From positions 868,001 to 932,000 of the forward strand of contig NZ_CP124747.1 in assembly GCF_041860085.1 (NCBI RefSeq): a stretch of DNA of 64,000 bases. The letters run 5' to 3'. Below the pieces are notes generated by a model. The model was not told the origin of the DNA, made no database searches, and saw nothing but the letters and a program-made list of their open reading frames with translations. The position numbers were made by a program, and so were the translations under genes. The stretch comes from Schlesneria sp. DSM 10557 (lineage in GTDB: Bacteria > Planctomycetota > Planctomycetia > Planctomycetales > Planctomycetaceae). Positions 32,943 through 41,927 of this stretch are shown in pieces (position 1 is the first letter of the stretch; each line of letters starts with the position of its first letter).

Positions 32943-35435
32943 ATGGACCTTGGTTACGTCTTCAAAGTCAGTCTTTACAGCCTCACGGTGCTGGTGGGGA
33001 TGATTCTGGGATTTGCGGAAACCGACGGGACCAGTTACGGAATCCACCAGTACAAAATTGCGCTCCCTTTTCTCTCCCTTCCTGTCGTCGCCTGCGGATA
33101 TCTGCTCACCGAGCATCGCCGGGCGAAGGACTCAAACGGAGCCTCTGGCTTGAAGCCGGGCTGGGCGAATCTCCTGGGGATCGCGGCTCTGATTGCGACC
33201 GGGTATGAGTTCTCAAGTGAAAACCACGAAGGAAAATTGCTCGCCGGGACGCATCTTTTGCTTTACGCCACCTGGATCGTCCTCTTTCAACAGAAGACCG
33301 TGCGGCTGTACTGGTTTCTGATGGCTCTGGGAATTCTGCAGCTCGCCGTCGCCTCGGTCCTGACGACGAAGGGCTGGTTTGGTTTCTGTGCGTTGCTCTA
33401 CACGTTTGGAGCGGTCTGGACACTGTCAATCTTTTCACTGTGGCGCGCAGAACAGCATTTCAAAGAAGAAGAGCAGATCCGGTTTGCAGTAGCGACTGGC
33501 GCACCTCCCACTGCCCAGCTTCCGTCGACAAACGGGACACCCCAGCAGAGTGAAGTCCACGGAAGCGTTCAGCACGAGGGGGGGGCACTGTGGTTGACGG
33601 CACGGTTCGTCACCGGAGTTCTGTTAACAACGTGCTCGGCACTGGTGGTCAGCGCGGCATTTTTTGCCTTCATTCCCCGCGTCTGGAGCGGGGCATCAGT
33701 CACACTGAATAACGATCCCGACCGACTGCCCGCAACCAGCCGCAAAACCGGACTGTCAAGTTCCATTCGGCTGGGTGATCTGGGGCCAATTCTCGAAAGT
33801 CTCGATCGGGTGTTCGAGATTCAGATCGTCGATCTGAAGTCTCGAAAAGTCCTTTCTGCACAGGAATACGCTGAACGCCTGGGTTTGGTCGAACCGCTGT
33901 TTCGCGCGACAATTCTCACTCACTACAACAGCGGAATGTGGTCATCTGATTCCCTGGATGGCCTGCATCGCAAGCCATTCGAACGGTCTGATGCTGCATG
34001 GGACATCGAACAGCAAATCCAACGTGACACCAACGACTCGCAGGTCCTCTTCTGCATGGGACATCCGTTGATGGTCCTGGATGCACGGCGTCAGATGTAC
34101 GGTAATCTGAACGAGATGACCGACATCGTAATGCGCAGTGACCCGAAATCGGAAACAGGCCCGGTCGCCTATAGCGTTTTCTCGGGGTTGCCCGAAAAAA
34201 CCCCACTTCACTACCAGCAACCGGTCAAACCTTCGATTCGAAACACCTATCTGCGCACGCGGTATCTCGACAAAGCTTCCCGACTTCCCAAGAAGATGGA
34301 TCAGTTGAAGGGGATCGCTCACCGGATCGTCGAGGAGGAAGAAGAGCGACTTCGCAAAGCGGAAGGGGATCAAACCCCGCGCGAACTGACCAAAATGGAA
34401 ATCGCCCAGGCTCTGGAATCACATCTACGCGATTCGGGCGAGTACCGATACTCGCTGGACCTGTCGATCGTGGACCCCAGTATTGATCCGGTTGAGGATT
34501 TTCTGATCAACCGAAAAGCGGGACACTGCGAATATTTTGCGACCGCACTGGCGTTAATGCTGCGTGCGGAACGGATTCCAGCACGAGTCGTGACCGGATA
34601 CAAAGGGGGGATTCCTAACCCCGACCGGGGGGAATGGCTTGAGGTTCAGCAACGATTCGCCCATGCGTGGGTCGAAGCATGGATTGATGACAACGGCTGG
34701 ACGACGCTGGATGCCACTCCGGCAGCAGAACGATCCATCAGCATTGCCGCAATGTCAGCGAAAAAAGGTTCGATCTGGACTGAAATGCAGTCGACCCTCG
34801 CTGGCTTATGGTCCGAAAACATCCTCAACATGTCGCTCGATCGTCAGGAAGAGTCCATTTACAAGCCGATGCGTGAACTTGCGATGTCACTGCTCACGCT
34901 GTTCCGAAAACTGATTGCGTCACCCCAATCCGCTCTCGAAGCCTTTGTCGAGTTGCTCAGAAATCGCGAACAGTGGTTCAGCATTGGCGGTGGTCTGTTC
35001 GCCTTGGCGCTCATGCTCGCGCTGGTCGGACTGCACTGGATATACCGCCGAATCCTCAATGCGATTCGAACCTGGTGGGGAGGTCAATCGGGCCGTCGGT
35101 CGCAACAGAAGTATCGCATTGTCGAGTTCTACGAACGCTTCATTAAGCTCTTGAACAGGCATGGGCTGAACCGTGGCCCCAGCCAGACACAGAGCGAGTT
35201 TGCGGACCTCGTAACGCGGACGTATGCATCAGAACTAAGTTCCGCAGGGATCGACGGATTTCCCAACGAGATTTCCCGACTGTTCTATCAAGTTCGTTTC
35301 GGAGAACAGACGCTCTCTCCCCCGGAAGCCCGTCGGGTCGAAGACCTGCTGGCACGGTTCTCACAAGCACTGGCGAACCACGCAGACACAGCCCAGGAAG
35401 CGGGTAACAGTTCGCCCCCACCGTCCTCAAAGTGA
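32943..35435 (+). CDS. Transglutaminase-like membrane protein (DUF3488-TGase-DUF4129)
   Basis: 830 residues. The N-terminal part has about six membrane segments (DUF3488 type, up to about residue 245), then a periplasmic transglutaminase-like domain, one further membrane segment (about 680-700) and a cytoplasmic tail resembling DUF4129. The papain-like triad is visible: C529 in KAGHCEYFATAL, H574 in RFAHAWVEAW and D590 in TLDATPA. Family members act in the envelope, either as cross-linking or peptidase enzymes; the true substrate is unknown. It follows the DUF58 gene and is very likely co-expressed with it. Confidence 0.87.
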   Translation: MDLGYVFKVSLYSLTVLVGMILGFAETDGTSYGIHQYKIALPFLSLPVVACGYLLTEHRRAKDSNGASGLKPGWANLLGIAALIATGYEFSSENHEGKLLAGTHLLLYATWIVLFQQKTVRLYWFLMALGILQLAVASVLTTKGWFGFCALLYTFGAVWTLSIFSLWRAEQHFKEEEQIRFAVATGAPPTAQLPSTNGTPQQSEVHGSVQHEGGALWLTARFVTGVLLTTCSALVVSAAFFAFIPRVWSGASVTLNNDPDRLPATSRKTGLSSSIRLGDLGPILESLDRVFEIQIVDLKSRKVLSAQEYAERLGLVEPLFRATILTHYNSGMWSSDSLDGLHRKPFERSDAAWDIEQQIQRDTNDSQVLFCMGHPLMVLDARRQMYGNLNEMTDIVMRSDPKSETGPVAYSVFSGLPEKTPLHYQQPVKPSIRNTYLRTRYLDKASRLPKKMDQLKGIAHRIVEEEEERLRKAEGDQTPRELTKMEIAQALESHLRDSGEYRYSLDLSIVDPSIDPVEDFLINRKAGHCEYFATALALMLRAERIPARVVTGYKGGIPNPDRGEWLEVQQRFAHAWVEAWIDDNGWTTLDATPAAERSISIAAMSAKKGSIWTEMQSTLAGLWSENILNMSLDRQEESIYKPMRELAMSLLTLFRKLIASPQSALEAFVELLRNREQWFSIGGGLFALALMLALVGLHWIYRRILNAIRTWWGGQSGRRSQQKYRIVEFYERFIKLLNRHGLNRGPSQTQSEFADLVTRTYASELSSAGIDGFPNEISRLFYQVRFGEQTLSPPEARRVEDLLARFSQALANHADTAQEAGNSSPPPSSK

Positions 35436-35560
35436 GGGTGCTTTACGATTTTGTGCGAACGGCCACCGACTGGCCAGCGCGTATGACATGAGTCATTGTC
35501 CAGCAGGGCTGATGTCGTTGGGCGAAATGATCACCGTTCTTGAAGGAAGTCGATCGACGT

Positions 35561-37393
35561 ATGGGTTACCGAAGTCTCCATGATGCTGTGCAGGATCTCC
35601 AGCGAAACGGTCACCTCGTCCGAATCGACACAGAGATCGACGCCAATCTCGAAGCGGCAGAAATCCAGCGGCGTGTCTACGCAGCCAATGGCCCGGCGTT
35701 GCTCTTCACACGAGTGAAAGGTTGCCGGTTTCCCGTGGTTTCAAATCTGTTCGGCACACTGGAACGAACCCGTTTCATGTTCCGCGACTCGCTCGACGCC
35801 GTAAGGCGTCTGGTGGAACTGAAAATTGATCCCGGCCAATTCGCCCGTCGCCCGTGGAGATACGGGTCTGTTCCCGCCACACTGTGGTCGATGTGGATCC
35901 GGCGAACGCGTCGTGGACCCGTGCTCGCCAATGAGACAACCCTGGACCAGTTGCCACAACTGCGAAGCTGGCCTGATGACGGGGGGCCCTTTATTACCCT
36001 GCCGCAGGTCTATACAGAGCATCCAGATCATCCCGGGTTCAAAAATTCCAATCTCGGGATGTACCGTGTTCAGATCGCTGGAAATGACTACGTTCCCAAC
36101 CGCGAAGTCGGGCTTCATTACCAGATTCATCGCAGTATCGGCGTGCACCACGCTGCTGCGGTCCGGCGGGGAGAGAAGCTTCGGGTCAATATTTTTGTTG
36201 GGGGCCCCCCCGCGATGACGCTGTCGGCTGTCATGCCGCTGCCCGAAGGACTGTCGGAACTGCTATTCGCTGCCGCCCTGGGACGGCGTCCCGTTCGCAT
36301 GATTTGTCAGGAGGGCAAGTTGCCCATCTATGCTGACGCAGACTTCTGCATCTCGGGAACCATCGATCCCAGTCGTACCAAACGGGAAGGTCCGTTTGGC
36401 GACCACCTGGGCTATTACAGCCTTCAGCACCAGTTTCCGTATCTTGAAGTCGATCACGTCTACCATCGGGACGGGGCCATCTGGCCATTCACCGTGGTGG
36501 GTCGGCCACCGCAGGAAGATACGTCGTTCGGCGAGATCATTCATGAAATCACTGGCCCGATCATCCCGACAGTGCTTCCAGGGGTCAAAGCAATCCACGC
36601 CGTTGATGCCGCAGGCGTCCATCCGCTTCTTTTGGCCATTGGCAGTGAACGATATGTTCCATACGCCTCGGAACGGACGCCACAAGAACTGCTGACGATC
36701 GCCAATGCCATTCTGGGGCAGGGCCAGCTATCACTTGCGAAGTACCTTTTCATCGTTGCACACGAGGACCGTCCAGAGCTCGATATCCATGATATGCCCG
36801 CTTATTTCCGGCATGTACTGGAACGAGTAGATTGGACGAGGGACCTGCACTTCCAGACCAGAACGACAATCGACACACTCGATTACACCGGCGGTGGCTT
36901 CAACCAAGGGTCGAAAGTTGTCATCGCAGCCGCGGGCAAACCACGTCGAAGCCTGGGAACAGAGTTCCCCTCAGACTTCCGTTTGCCGGACAGGTTCAAG
37001 AATCCCCGCATCGTGATGCCAGGTGTGCTGGTGGTCGAGAGCAACGCGGGCTCCACACCGACGCCACGGCTTGATCAGTTCTGTTCCGAGTCCACCCCGC
37101 TGATGGAAATGCTGGCTCCCTTTCCATTGATCGTGCTCGTCGACGACAGCGCCTTTTCTGCACAGAACCTGTCGAATTGGCTCTGGGTCACCTTTACCCG
37201 GTCGAACCCTGCGGTGGACATCGACGGTTTGGACTCTTTCATCGAGGATAAACACTGGGGCTGTCATGGCTCACTGGTGATCGACGCCCGCCGCAAACCA
37301 CACCATGCTCCACCCTTGATTGAAGACCCGAAAGTCACGAAGCGAATCGACGAACTGGCCGCTCCCGGGCAACCGTTGCACGGCATTTTCTAA
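35561..37393 (+). CDS. UbiD-family (de)carboxylase
   Basis: 610 residues from ATG 35561 (MGYRSLHDAVQDLQRNGHLV); GGAAG lies upstream with somewhat long spacing. A frame opening at a TTG 21 bases earlier is possible. UbiD hallmarks: GYRSLHDAVQ...LVRIDTEID at the start, GPALLFTRVKG, HHAAAVRRGEKLRVNIFVGG, the REGPFGDHLGYYS segment that places an acidic catalytic residue near prenylated FMN, and FTVVGRPPQEDTSFGE. Length exceeds the usual 490-500 residues of UbiD and resembles the longer planctomycete and cyanobacterial members. Known: prFMN-dependent reversible decarboxylation of aromatic or unsaturated acids. No ubiX-type flavin prenyltransferase gene is adjacent. Confidence 0.88.
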   Translation: MGYRSLHDAVQDLQRNGHLVRIDTEIDANLEAAEIQRRVYAANGPALLFTRVKGCRFPVVSNLFGTLERTRFMFRDSLDAVRRLVELKIDPGQFARRPWRYGSVPATLWSMWIRRTRRGPVLANETTLDQLPQLRSWPDDGGPFITLPQVYTEHPDHPGFKNSNLGMYRVQIAGNDYVPNREVGLHYQIHRSIGVHHAAAVRRGEKLRVNIFVGGPPAMTLSAVMPLPEGLSELLFAAALGRRPVRMICQEGKLPIYADADFCISGTIDPSRTKREGPFGDHLGYYSLQHQFPYLEVDHVYHRDGAIWPFTVVGRPPQEDTSFGEIIHEITGPIIPTVLPGVKAIHAVDAAGVHPLLLAIGSERYVPYASERTPQELLTIANAILGQGQLSLAKYLFIVAHEDRPELDIHDMPAYFRHVLERVDWTRDLHFQTRTTIDTLDYTGGGFNQGSKVVIAAAGKPRRSLGTEFPSDFRLPDRFKNPRIVMPGVLVVESNAGSTPTPRLDQFCSESTPLMEMLAPFPLIVLVDDSAFSAQNLSNWLWVTFTRSNPAVDIDGLDSFIEDKHWGCHGSLVIDARRKPHHAPPLIEDPKVTKRIDELAAPGQPLHGIF

Positions 37394-37849
37394 GCCTTCA
37401 GTGCTTTGATTGCTTTTGATTTCTACTTCGAAACGCTCTTTCGTACGGTCCACCGAGTCAGTGCCTGTACTGGTGTATTTTCCCTTTCCCTGGCGAGGGG
37501 ATTGGCAAGAAAAACGCGAAACTCACTCGCCAACAGGCAGAATCCGCCTGACAACCTGAAAATTGCACCGCTTTGAGTCGTCTACCCCGCGTTTGGAGGC
37601 CATGGCTTCAAACGAAGTATCGGAAAACCCCGCCACGCTTACCCAGGCTCACCGGCGGAACACCCCACGTAAACGGAACAACCGTTACATCTTTTCGCCG
37701 AACTTCGATTTCCAACGCGTTGATAGAGATGTTCCCCGATTTATTTGTGCCGTGTTTCCGGCGTCGTCGATACATCGGGAAGCCATCGTACAATCGCCAT
37801 ACCCAGGTTTGGCATCAGTTGCGTTAAAGTCGATAAGGGGGGATTCCAA
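37394..37849. other. Intergenic region before the TolC-type gene
   Basis: 456 bp without a credible gene. Frames read through parts of it (for example 37563-37853) but lack recognisable motifs and a ribosome binding site. It ends with AAGGGGGGA just upstream of the GTG start of the next gene. Confidence 0.45.
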
Positions 37850-39727
37850 GTGAATTCAGGTAGACGACCAGGAATTCAATGGCGCACAGGCACCATTTCA
37901 CTTCTCTCGCTGTCTGTCTTGAGCGGGTGCATGTCCTCGCAGGGGGGACTGACTGAAGGAGTTGCATCACGGATCACACCTACCACTGTCGATTCGAAAA
38001 CACCGTATCCAATTCCCTCCCGCTCGCAGGCGACCGCAATCGCAGCCCGACAGAAGGCGCAGCGGGAAGCCGAATACATGAAAATAGCAAAAGCGCCAGA
38101 GATGAATCCCGGTGAGGCATCGGTGGCGGAAGTCGAAAAGAAAATTGAGCAGTCGATCCAGCAAATCAACTCGACGGACGAAGCAGAAGAACCTGCGAAG
38201 TCGATTGCTGATGTTCTTGATTCGAACCTCGTGCTGGCTCAGAACACCGTCGCTGCCCCCCGGAGGAACGGTGCGGCGACACGGTTACGAATTCCCAATG
38301 AGTTGCCTGGTGCAGAGGCCCCGGTAGTCACGCTGCCCCCTCAGGATACGGAAGACGCGGAAAGTCGGGCGAAGGACATCGAAAAGTACTTCGCCGAGCT
38401 ACCCGCTGTGGCCCCGAATCAGGTGGACCCTTACGACGAGCAACGAGTCTATTCGCTGGAAGAACTCCAGGCGATGGCTCTTTCGTCGAATCCTGTGATG
38501 GCCCAGGCCGAAGCGAACATCGTGGCCATGCGAGGAAACGCGATCCAGTCAGGGCTCGCGCCAAACCCGATCGTGGGCTTCCAGGCAGATACCGTCGGTT
38601 CGAACGCCAACGCGAACTACATCGGGGGCTTCGTCGCTCAGAAGATCAAGACCGCTGGCAAGCTGGGGCTGGCCGAATCGCGCGGCAATGTCGACGTCTT
38701 CAACGCCGAACTGATGCAGAAGAAAACGCGTGTCGACTTGATCACCCGCGTGCGAGGTGCCTACTTCGCCGCCCTGATTGCACGCGAGAACGTCAGGATC
38801 ACCGAAGCACTGGTACGGTTTACCGACAACGTCTACCACGTGCAGCTCGACCAGCTTCGCGGAGGTCTGGTCTCTGTTTACGAACCCATTCAGTTGCGTG
38901 CACTCGCCTTCCAGGCGAGAACCGCACTGGTTCAGTCGCGCAATCGCTATGACGCCGCGTGGCGACAACTGGCGGCCACAGTCGGGATGCCAAACCTCGA
39001 AATCGGGGAACTGGAAGGTTCACCAGAAATGGGAACTCCGGTCGTCAACTACGATGTGGCGCTCCCTTACATTCTGGCGAATCACACCGACGTGCTGGCG
39101 GCACAGAACTCGATTTCTCAAGCTCGAATCAACCTGCGGCTCCAGGAAGTCACTCCGATTCCCGACCTGGACCTGTACGTAGCCTTGCAGAAAGACCATA
39201 CGACGGCCCCGATCTACCGAATGACGTACAACGTTCAGGCAGGCCTTCCGATTCCGATCTTTGACGCGAACCAGGGTAATATCATGAATGCCCAGGCGAC
39301 GCTGATCAAAAATTCGCAGGAAACGGCTCGCGTTCAGAATGAACTCGCTGCGGCTCTGGCAGGTGCGATCGAGCGATACGCAAATGCGAGTAATGTCATT
39401 CAACTCTACCGGGACCACGTCCTCCCGGACCAGGCACGCGCTTATCGCGGTGTTTACGAACGACACCAGCAACAGCCGGATATCGTCGGATTTGCTGACG
39501 TTGTCAACGCACAGCAGATGCTGCTGATGTCGATCGGAACTTACATCAACACGCTGGGCGTCAGATGGCAAGCCTTCACCGAGATTGGCGAACTGATCCA
39601 GGCCGAGACCCTCGAAGGAATCGAAGCGGTTGTTCGTGGCGGTCATATTGCGATGGAAAGTACGCACGTCGAGGAAGTTCCACCTGCAAACGTGCCTCCC
39701 GAACCAACGGATTCGACCGAGAAATAG
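37850..39727 (+). CDS. TolC-family outer membrane efflux lipoprotein
   Basis: The start is the GTG at 37850, preceded by AAGGGGGGA, which yields a lipoprotein signal (RTGTISLLSLSVLSGCMSS, lipobox LSGC). 625 residues. A long, Ala/Glu-rich N-terminal extension of about 190 residues precedes the first outer-membrane-factor repeat (SLEELQAMALSSNPVMAQAEA). The second repeat follows (DVALPYILANHTDVLAAQNSI), and the paired long helices contain TRVRGAYFAALIARENVRITE. It is a trimeric channel subunit spanning the periplasm. No adaptor or RND pump gene is beside it; the partner must be elsewhere. The N-terminal extension is unusual and may span the wide planctomycete periplasm (inference). Confidence 0.87.
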   Translation: MNSGRRPGIQWRTGTISLLSLSVLSGCMSSQGGLTEGVASRITPTTVDSKTPYPIPSRSQATAIAARQKAQREAEYMKIAKAPEMNPGEASVAEVEKKIEQSIQQINSTDEAEEPAKSIADVLDSNLVLAQNTVAAPRRNGAATRLRIPNELPGAEAPVVTLPPQDTEDAESRAKDIEKYFAELPAVAPNQVDPYDEQRVYSLEELQAMALSSNPVMAQAEANIVAMRGNAIQSGLAPNPIVGFQADTVGSNANANYIGGFVAQKIKTAGKLGLAESRGNVDVFNAELMQKKTRVDLITRVRGAYFAALIARENVRITEALVRFTDNVYHVQLDQLRGGLVSVYEPIQLRALAFQARTALVQSRNRYDAAWRQLAATVGMPNLEIGELEGSPEMGTPVVNYDVALPYILANHTDVLAAQNSISQARINLRLQEVTPIPDLDLYVALQKDHTTAPIYRMTYNVQAGLPIPIFDANQGNIMNAQATLIKNSQETARVQNELAAALAGAIERYANASNVIQLYRDHVLPDQARAYRGVYERHQQQPDIVGFADVVNAQQMLLMSIGTYINTLGVRWQAFTEIGELIQAETLEGIEAVVRGGHIAMESTHVEEVPPANVPPEPTDSTEK

Positions 39728-39866
39728 GTGACTTGCTGATGCCGTGTGGCAGCACTGAGCCCCGCACTCGCTGAACACTTCCGCGGATCGCATCTGCCCT
39801 GTCAGCAGGCAGAAGGCTCCTGCAAGTCGTTTCCCTGTTGGCTGTCACTGGCCGTAGTTGAAAACC

Positions 39867-39904
39867 GAAACGGTGTACGTGCCCAAGAGCATGTGCACCG
39901 TTTC
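39867..39904. terminator. Putative bidirectional terminator
   Basis: An inverted repeat (gaaacggtg / caccgtttc with a further acgtgc/gcatgt pairing inside) lies between the convergent TolC-type and sulfite-oxidase-like genes. Leftward it runs into CGGTTTTC. Confidence 0.6.
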
Positions 39905-39906
39905 AC

Positions 39907-40605
39907 TTAGATGGACATATTTTCTTCTTCATTCCAGCCGGGTGGCAGCGTTTCGGAACCAAACCGCTCTTCCAGCCAGGGGTCACCGTGATTGTGATAG
40001 CCTTGCTGCTCCCACAGGCCCGGTTGGTCGTGGTCGAGGAAAACCAGTTCCGAACACCACTTCGCACTCTTCCAGGCGTAGAGAAGGGGGACGACCAGTC
40101 GCACAGGTCCCCCGTGTTCAAAGCTGATCGCCTCTCCGTCATGTGTATCGGCGAGCAGGACGTCAGGTTGCTGGAAGTCTGAAAGCGGCATGTTGGTTGT
40201 CCAGCCATCATCGTTCCCCCGGGCAACGACAAATCTGGCTTCGGGCTTCACCCCCGCTCGATTCATCAGCTCCTGAACGGAGACTCCTTCCCAGACGTTC
40301 CCCAGGCGCGACCAGCGGGTGACGCAGTGAAAGTCAGAAAAGACTTTGACACGTGGTAAAGCCCGGAATTCCTCGTACGTGAATCGAAGGGGGCGTTCGA
40401 CAAGTCCTGTGACCTCCAGGGTCCATTCTTCGGGTGGGATCTCGGGAATCCGCCCCCATTGCAGGACCGGCCACTTGCGAGTCCGCGACTGCCCAGGAGG
40501 AATGCGATTCTCGCGATATGTGTCGCGGCTGATAATCACAGGCGGAGCATATTGTTTCGGTCCTTCCGGTTCACCCGTCTGGTACTTAGGATCGCGTTCC
40601 AGCAT
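39907..40605 (-). CDS. Sulfite-oxidase-like molybdopterin oxidoreductase
   Basis: 232 residues beginning MLERDPKYQTGEPEGPKQY. The molybdopterin-binding domain is recognisable: PVLQWGRIPEIPPEEWTLEV, LRFTYEEFRALPRVKVFSDFHC with the Cys expected to ligate Mo in DFHCVTRWSR, then LADTHDGEAISFEHGGPVRL and YAWKSAKWCSELVF. It has no signal peptide, no haem domain and no dimerisation domain, unlike sulfite oxidase (about 400 residues or more) and the Tat-exported MsrP. It matches the short bacterial 'sulfite oxidase-like oxidoreductase' group. Substrate unknown; sulfite or a sulfoxide is a family-based guess. Transcribed leftward, divergent from mch. Confidence 0.88.
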   Translation of the reverse strand: MLERDPKYQTGEPEGPKQYAPPVIISRDTYRENRIPPGQSRTRKWPVLQWGRIPEIPPEEWTLEVTGLVERPLRFTYEEFRALPRVKVFSDFHCVTRWSRLGNVWEGVSVQELMNRAGVKPEARFVVARGNDDGWTTNMPLSDFQQPDVLLADTHDGEAISFEHGGPVRLVVPLLYAWKSAKWCSELVFLDHDQPGLWEQQGYHNHGDPWLEERFGSETLPPGWNEEENMSI

Positions 40606-40897
40606 GCACAAGTCTCTTCAGATGGATTAATTTTCACACCGCTGCGCGCTCACCGTTCTGGAGCGGAAATGGTATCATGTCCTCGTTGTAGCGCGTAAGC
40701 ATATTCCCTGTTAACAATGCGGGTTCGTAGGGAGCACTTCCGGAAACGACGTCACCGCCAGCATTTTCATAACCGGTCGGCGTTGACACCAAACTGGGCA
40801 TCTCGCTGGCGCCTCGTCAAATTCATTCGTCGTGGATTGAATCCCGTTGCGGACTTTCCACACGTTGATCCATTCGTCAAAATTTTATGGCAATTGC

Positions 40898-41851
40898 ATG
40901 AACCTTCAATTGAACGACCTGGCCTCGCAACTGATCGAAGATATCAATGAAAGTCCAGAGGATTACCGGATTCAGCGGCACGACGTAGAAAATAATGGGC
41001 TGCTGCTTGACTTCGGCGTCGAGTCGGAGGGAGGCATCGAGGCCGGTATCGCTCTTGCAGCCATTTGTATGTCCGGTTTGGCTGACGTGTCGCTGACGCC
41101 GGGCACGCTCGGTGACATCGGTTGGCCTCACATTGCCGTCGAGACTGATGCTCCGGTCGCGGCGTGCCTGTTCAGTCAGTATGCAGGCTGGCAAATTAAC
41201 GTCGGTAAATTCTTCGCGATGGGCTCAGGTCCCATGCGCGCGGTCGCCGCCAAGGAACCCCTATTCGATAAACTGTGGTATCGCGAAGAATCAGACCAGG
41301 TCGTCGGGGTGCTCGAGTCGGGTAAACTGCCGGGAGCAGAAGTCTTCGAGTACATCGCGAATGCCACAGATGTCGATCCGGAAAATGTCGTCCTGTGTGT
41401 GGCCCCTACGTCCAGCATGGCAGGCAATCTGCAAGTGGTGGCCCGGTCCATCGAAACGGCAATGCACAAGCTGCATGAACTCGGTTTTGACGTCAATCGC
41501 GTGCGTAGCGGCTATGGAACAGCGCCGCTGCCACCCGTCGCGAAGAATGACCTGGAAGGAATCGGGCGAACGAACGACGCCATTCTGTACGGTGCTCGAG
41601 TCACCCTGTGGGTGATGGGTGACGACGATTCAATCGCCGACATTGTGCAGCGAGTTCCCTCGTTCTCGTCTCCGGTCTACGGAAAGCCATTCCTTGAGAT
41701 TTTCGAAGCCGCAGGACGAGATTTCTACAAGATTGACCCAATGCTCTTCAGCCCCGCGCAAGTCGTCTTCCAGAATCTCGATACCGGTCGTGTACACGTC
41801 GCAGGACAAATCAACGAAGCCGTCCTGCGGTCGTCGTTCGGCATCAGTTAA
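40898..41851 (+). CDS. mch: Methenyltetrahydromethanopterin cyclohydrolase
   Basis: 317 residues from ATG 40898 (MNLQLNDLASQLIEDINESP); upstream in-frame codons are not conserved. The whole length matches Mch: EGGIEAGIALAAICMSGLADVSL, DAPVAACLFSQYAGWQINVGKFFAMGSGPMRA (in two conserved blocks), NVVLCVAPTSSMAGNLQVVARSIET and GYGTAPLPPVAKNDLEGIGRTNDAILYGA. It interconverts methenyl- and formyl-H4MPT in the cytoplasm. Outside methanogens this enzyme marks H4MPT-linked formaldehyde oxidation or detoxification, known in methylotrophs and planctomycetes. The other pathway genes are not in this window. A RimK-like ligase follows 76 bp downstream, likely in the same unit. Confidence 0.93.
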   Translation: MNLQLNDLASQLIEDINESPEDYRIQRHDVENNGLLLDFGVESEGGIEAGIALAAICMSGLADVSLTPGTLGDIGWPHIAVETDAPVAACLFSQYAGWQINVGKFFAMGSGPMRAVAAKEPLFDKLWYREESDQVVGVLESGKLPGAEVFEYIANATDVDPENVVLCVAPTSSMAGNLQVVARSIETAMHKLHELGFDVNRVRSGYGTAPLPPVAKNDLEGIGRTNDAILYGARVTLWVMGDDDSIADIVQRVPSFSSPVYGKPFLEIFEAAGRDFYKIDPMLFSPAQVVFQNLDTGRVHVAGQINEAVLRSSFGIS

Positions 41852-41927
41852 TTGGTCGCGTATCTGACTGCGGACCCCATCACGCATGTCGTGGCGTCCG
41901 TAGTCTTGTTGCCCTCCCTCATGACGA

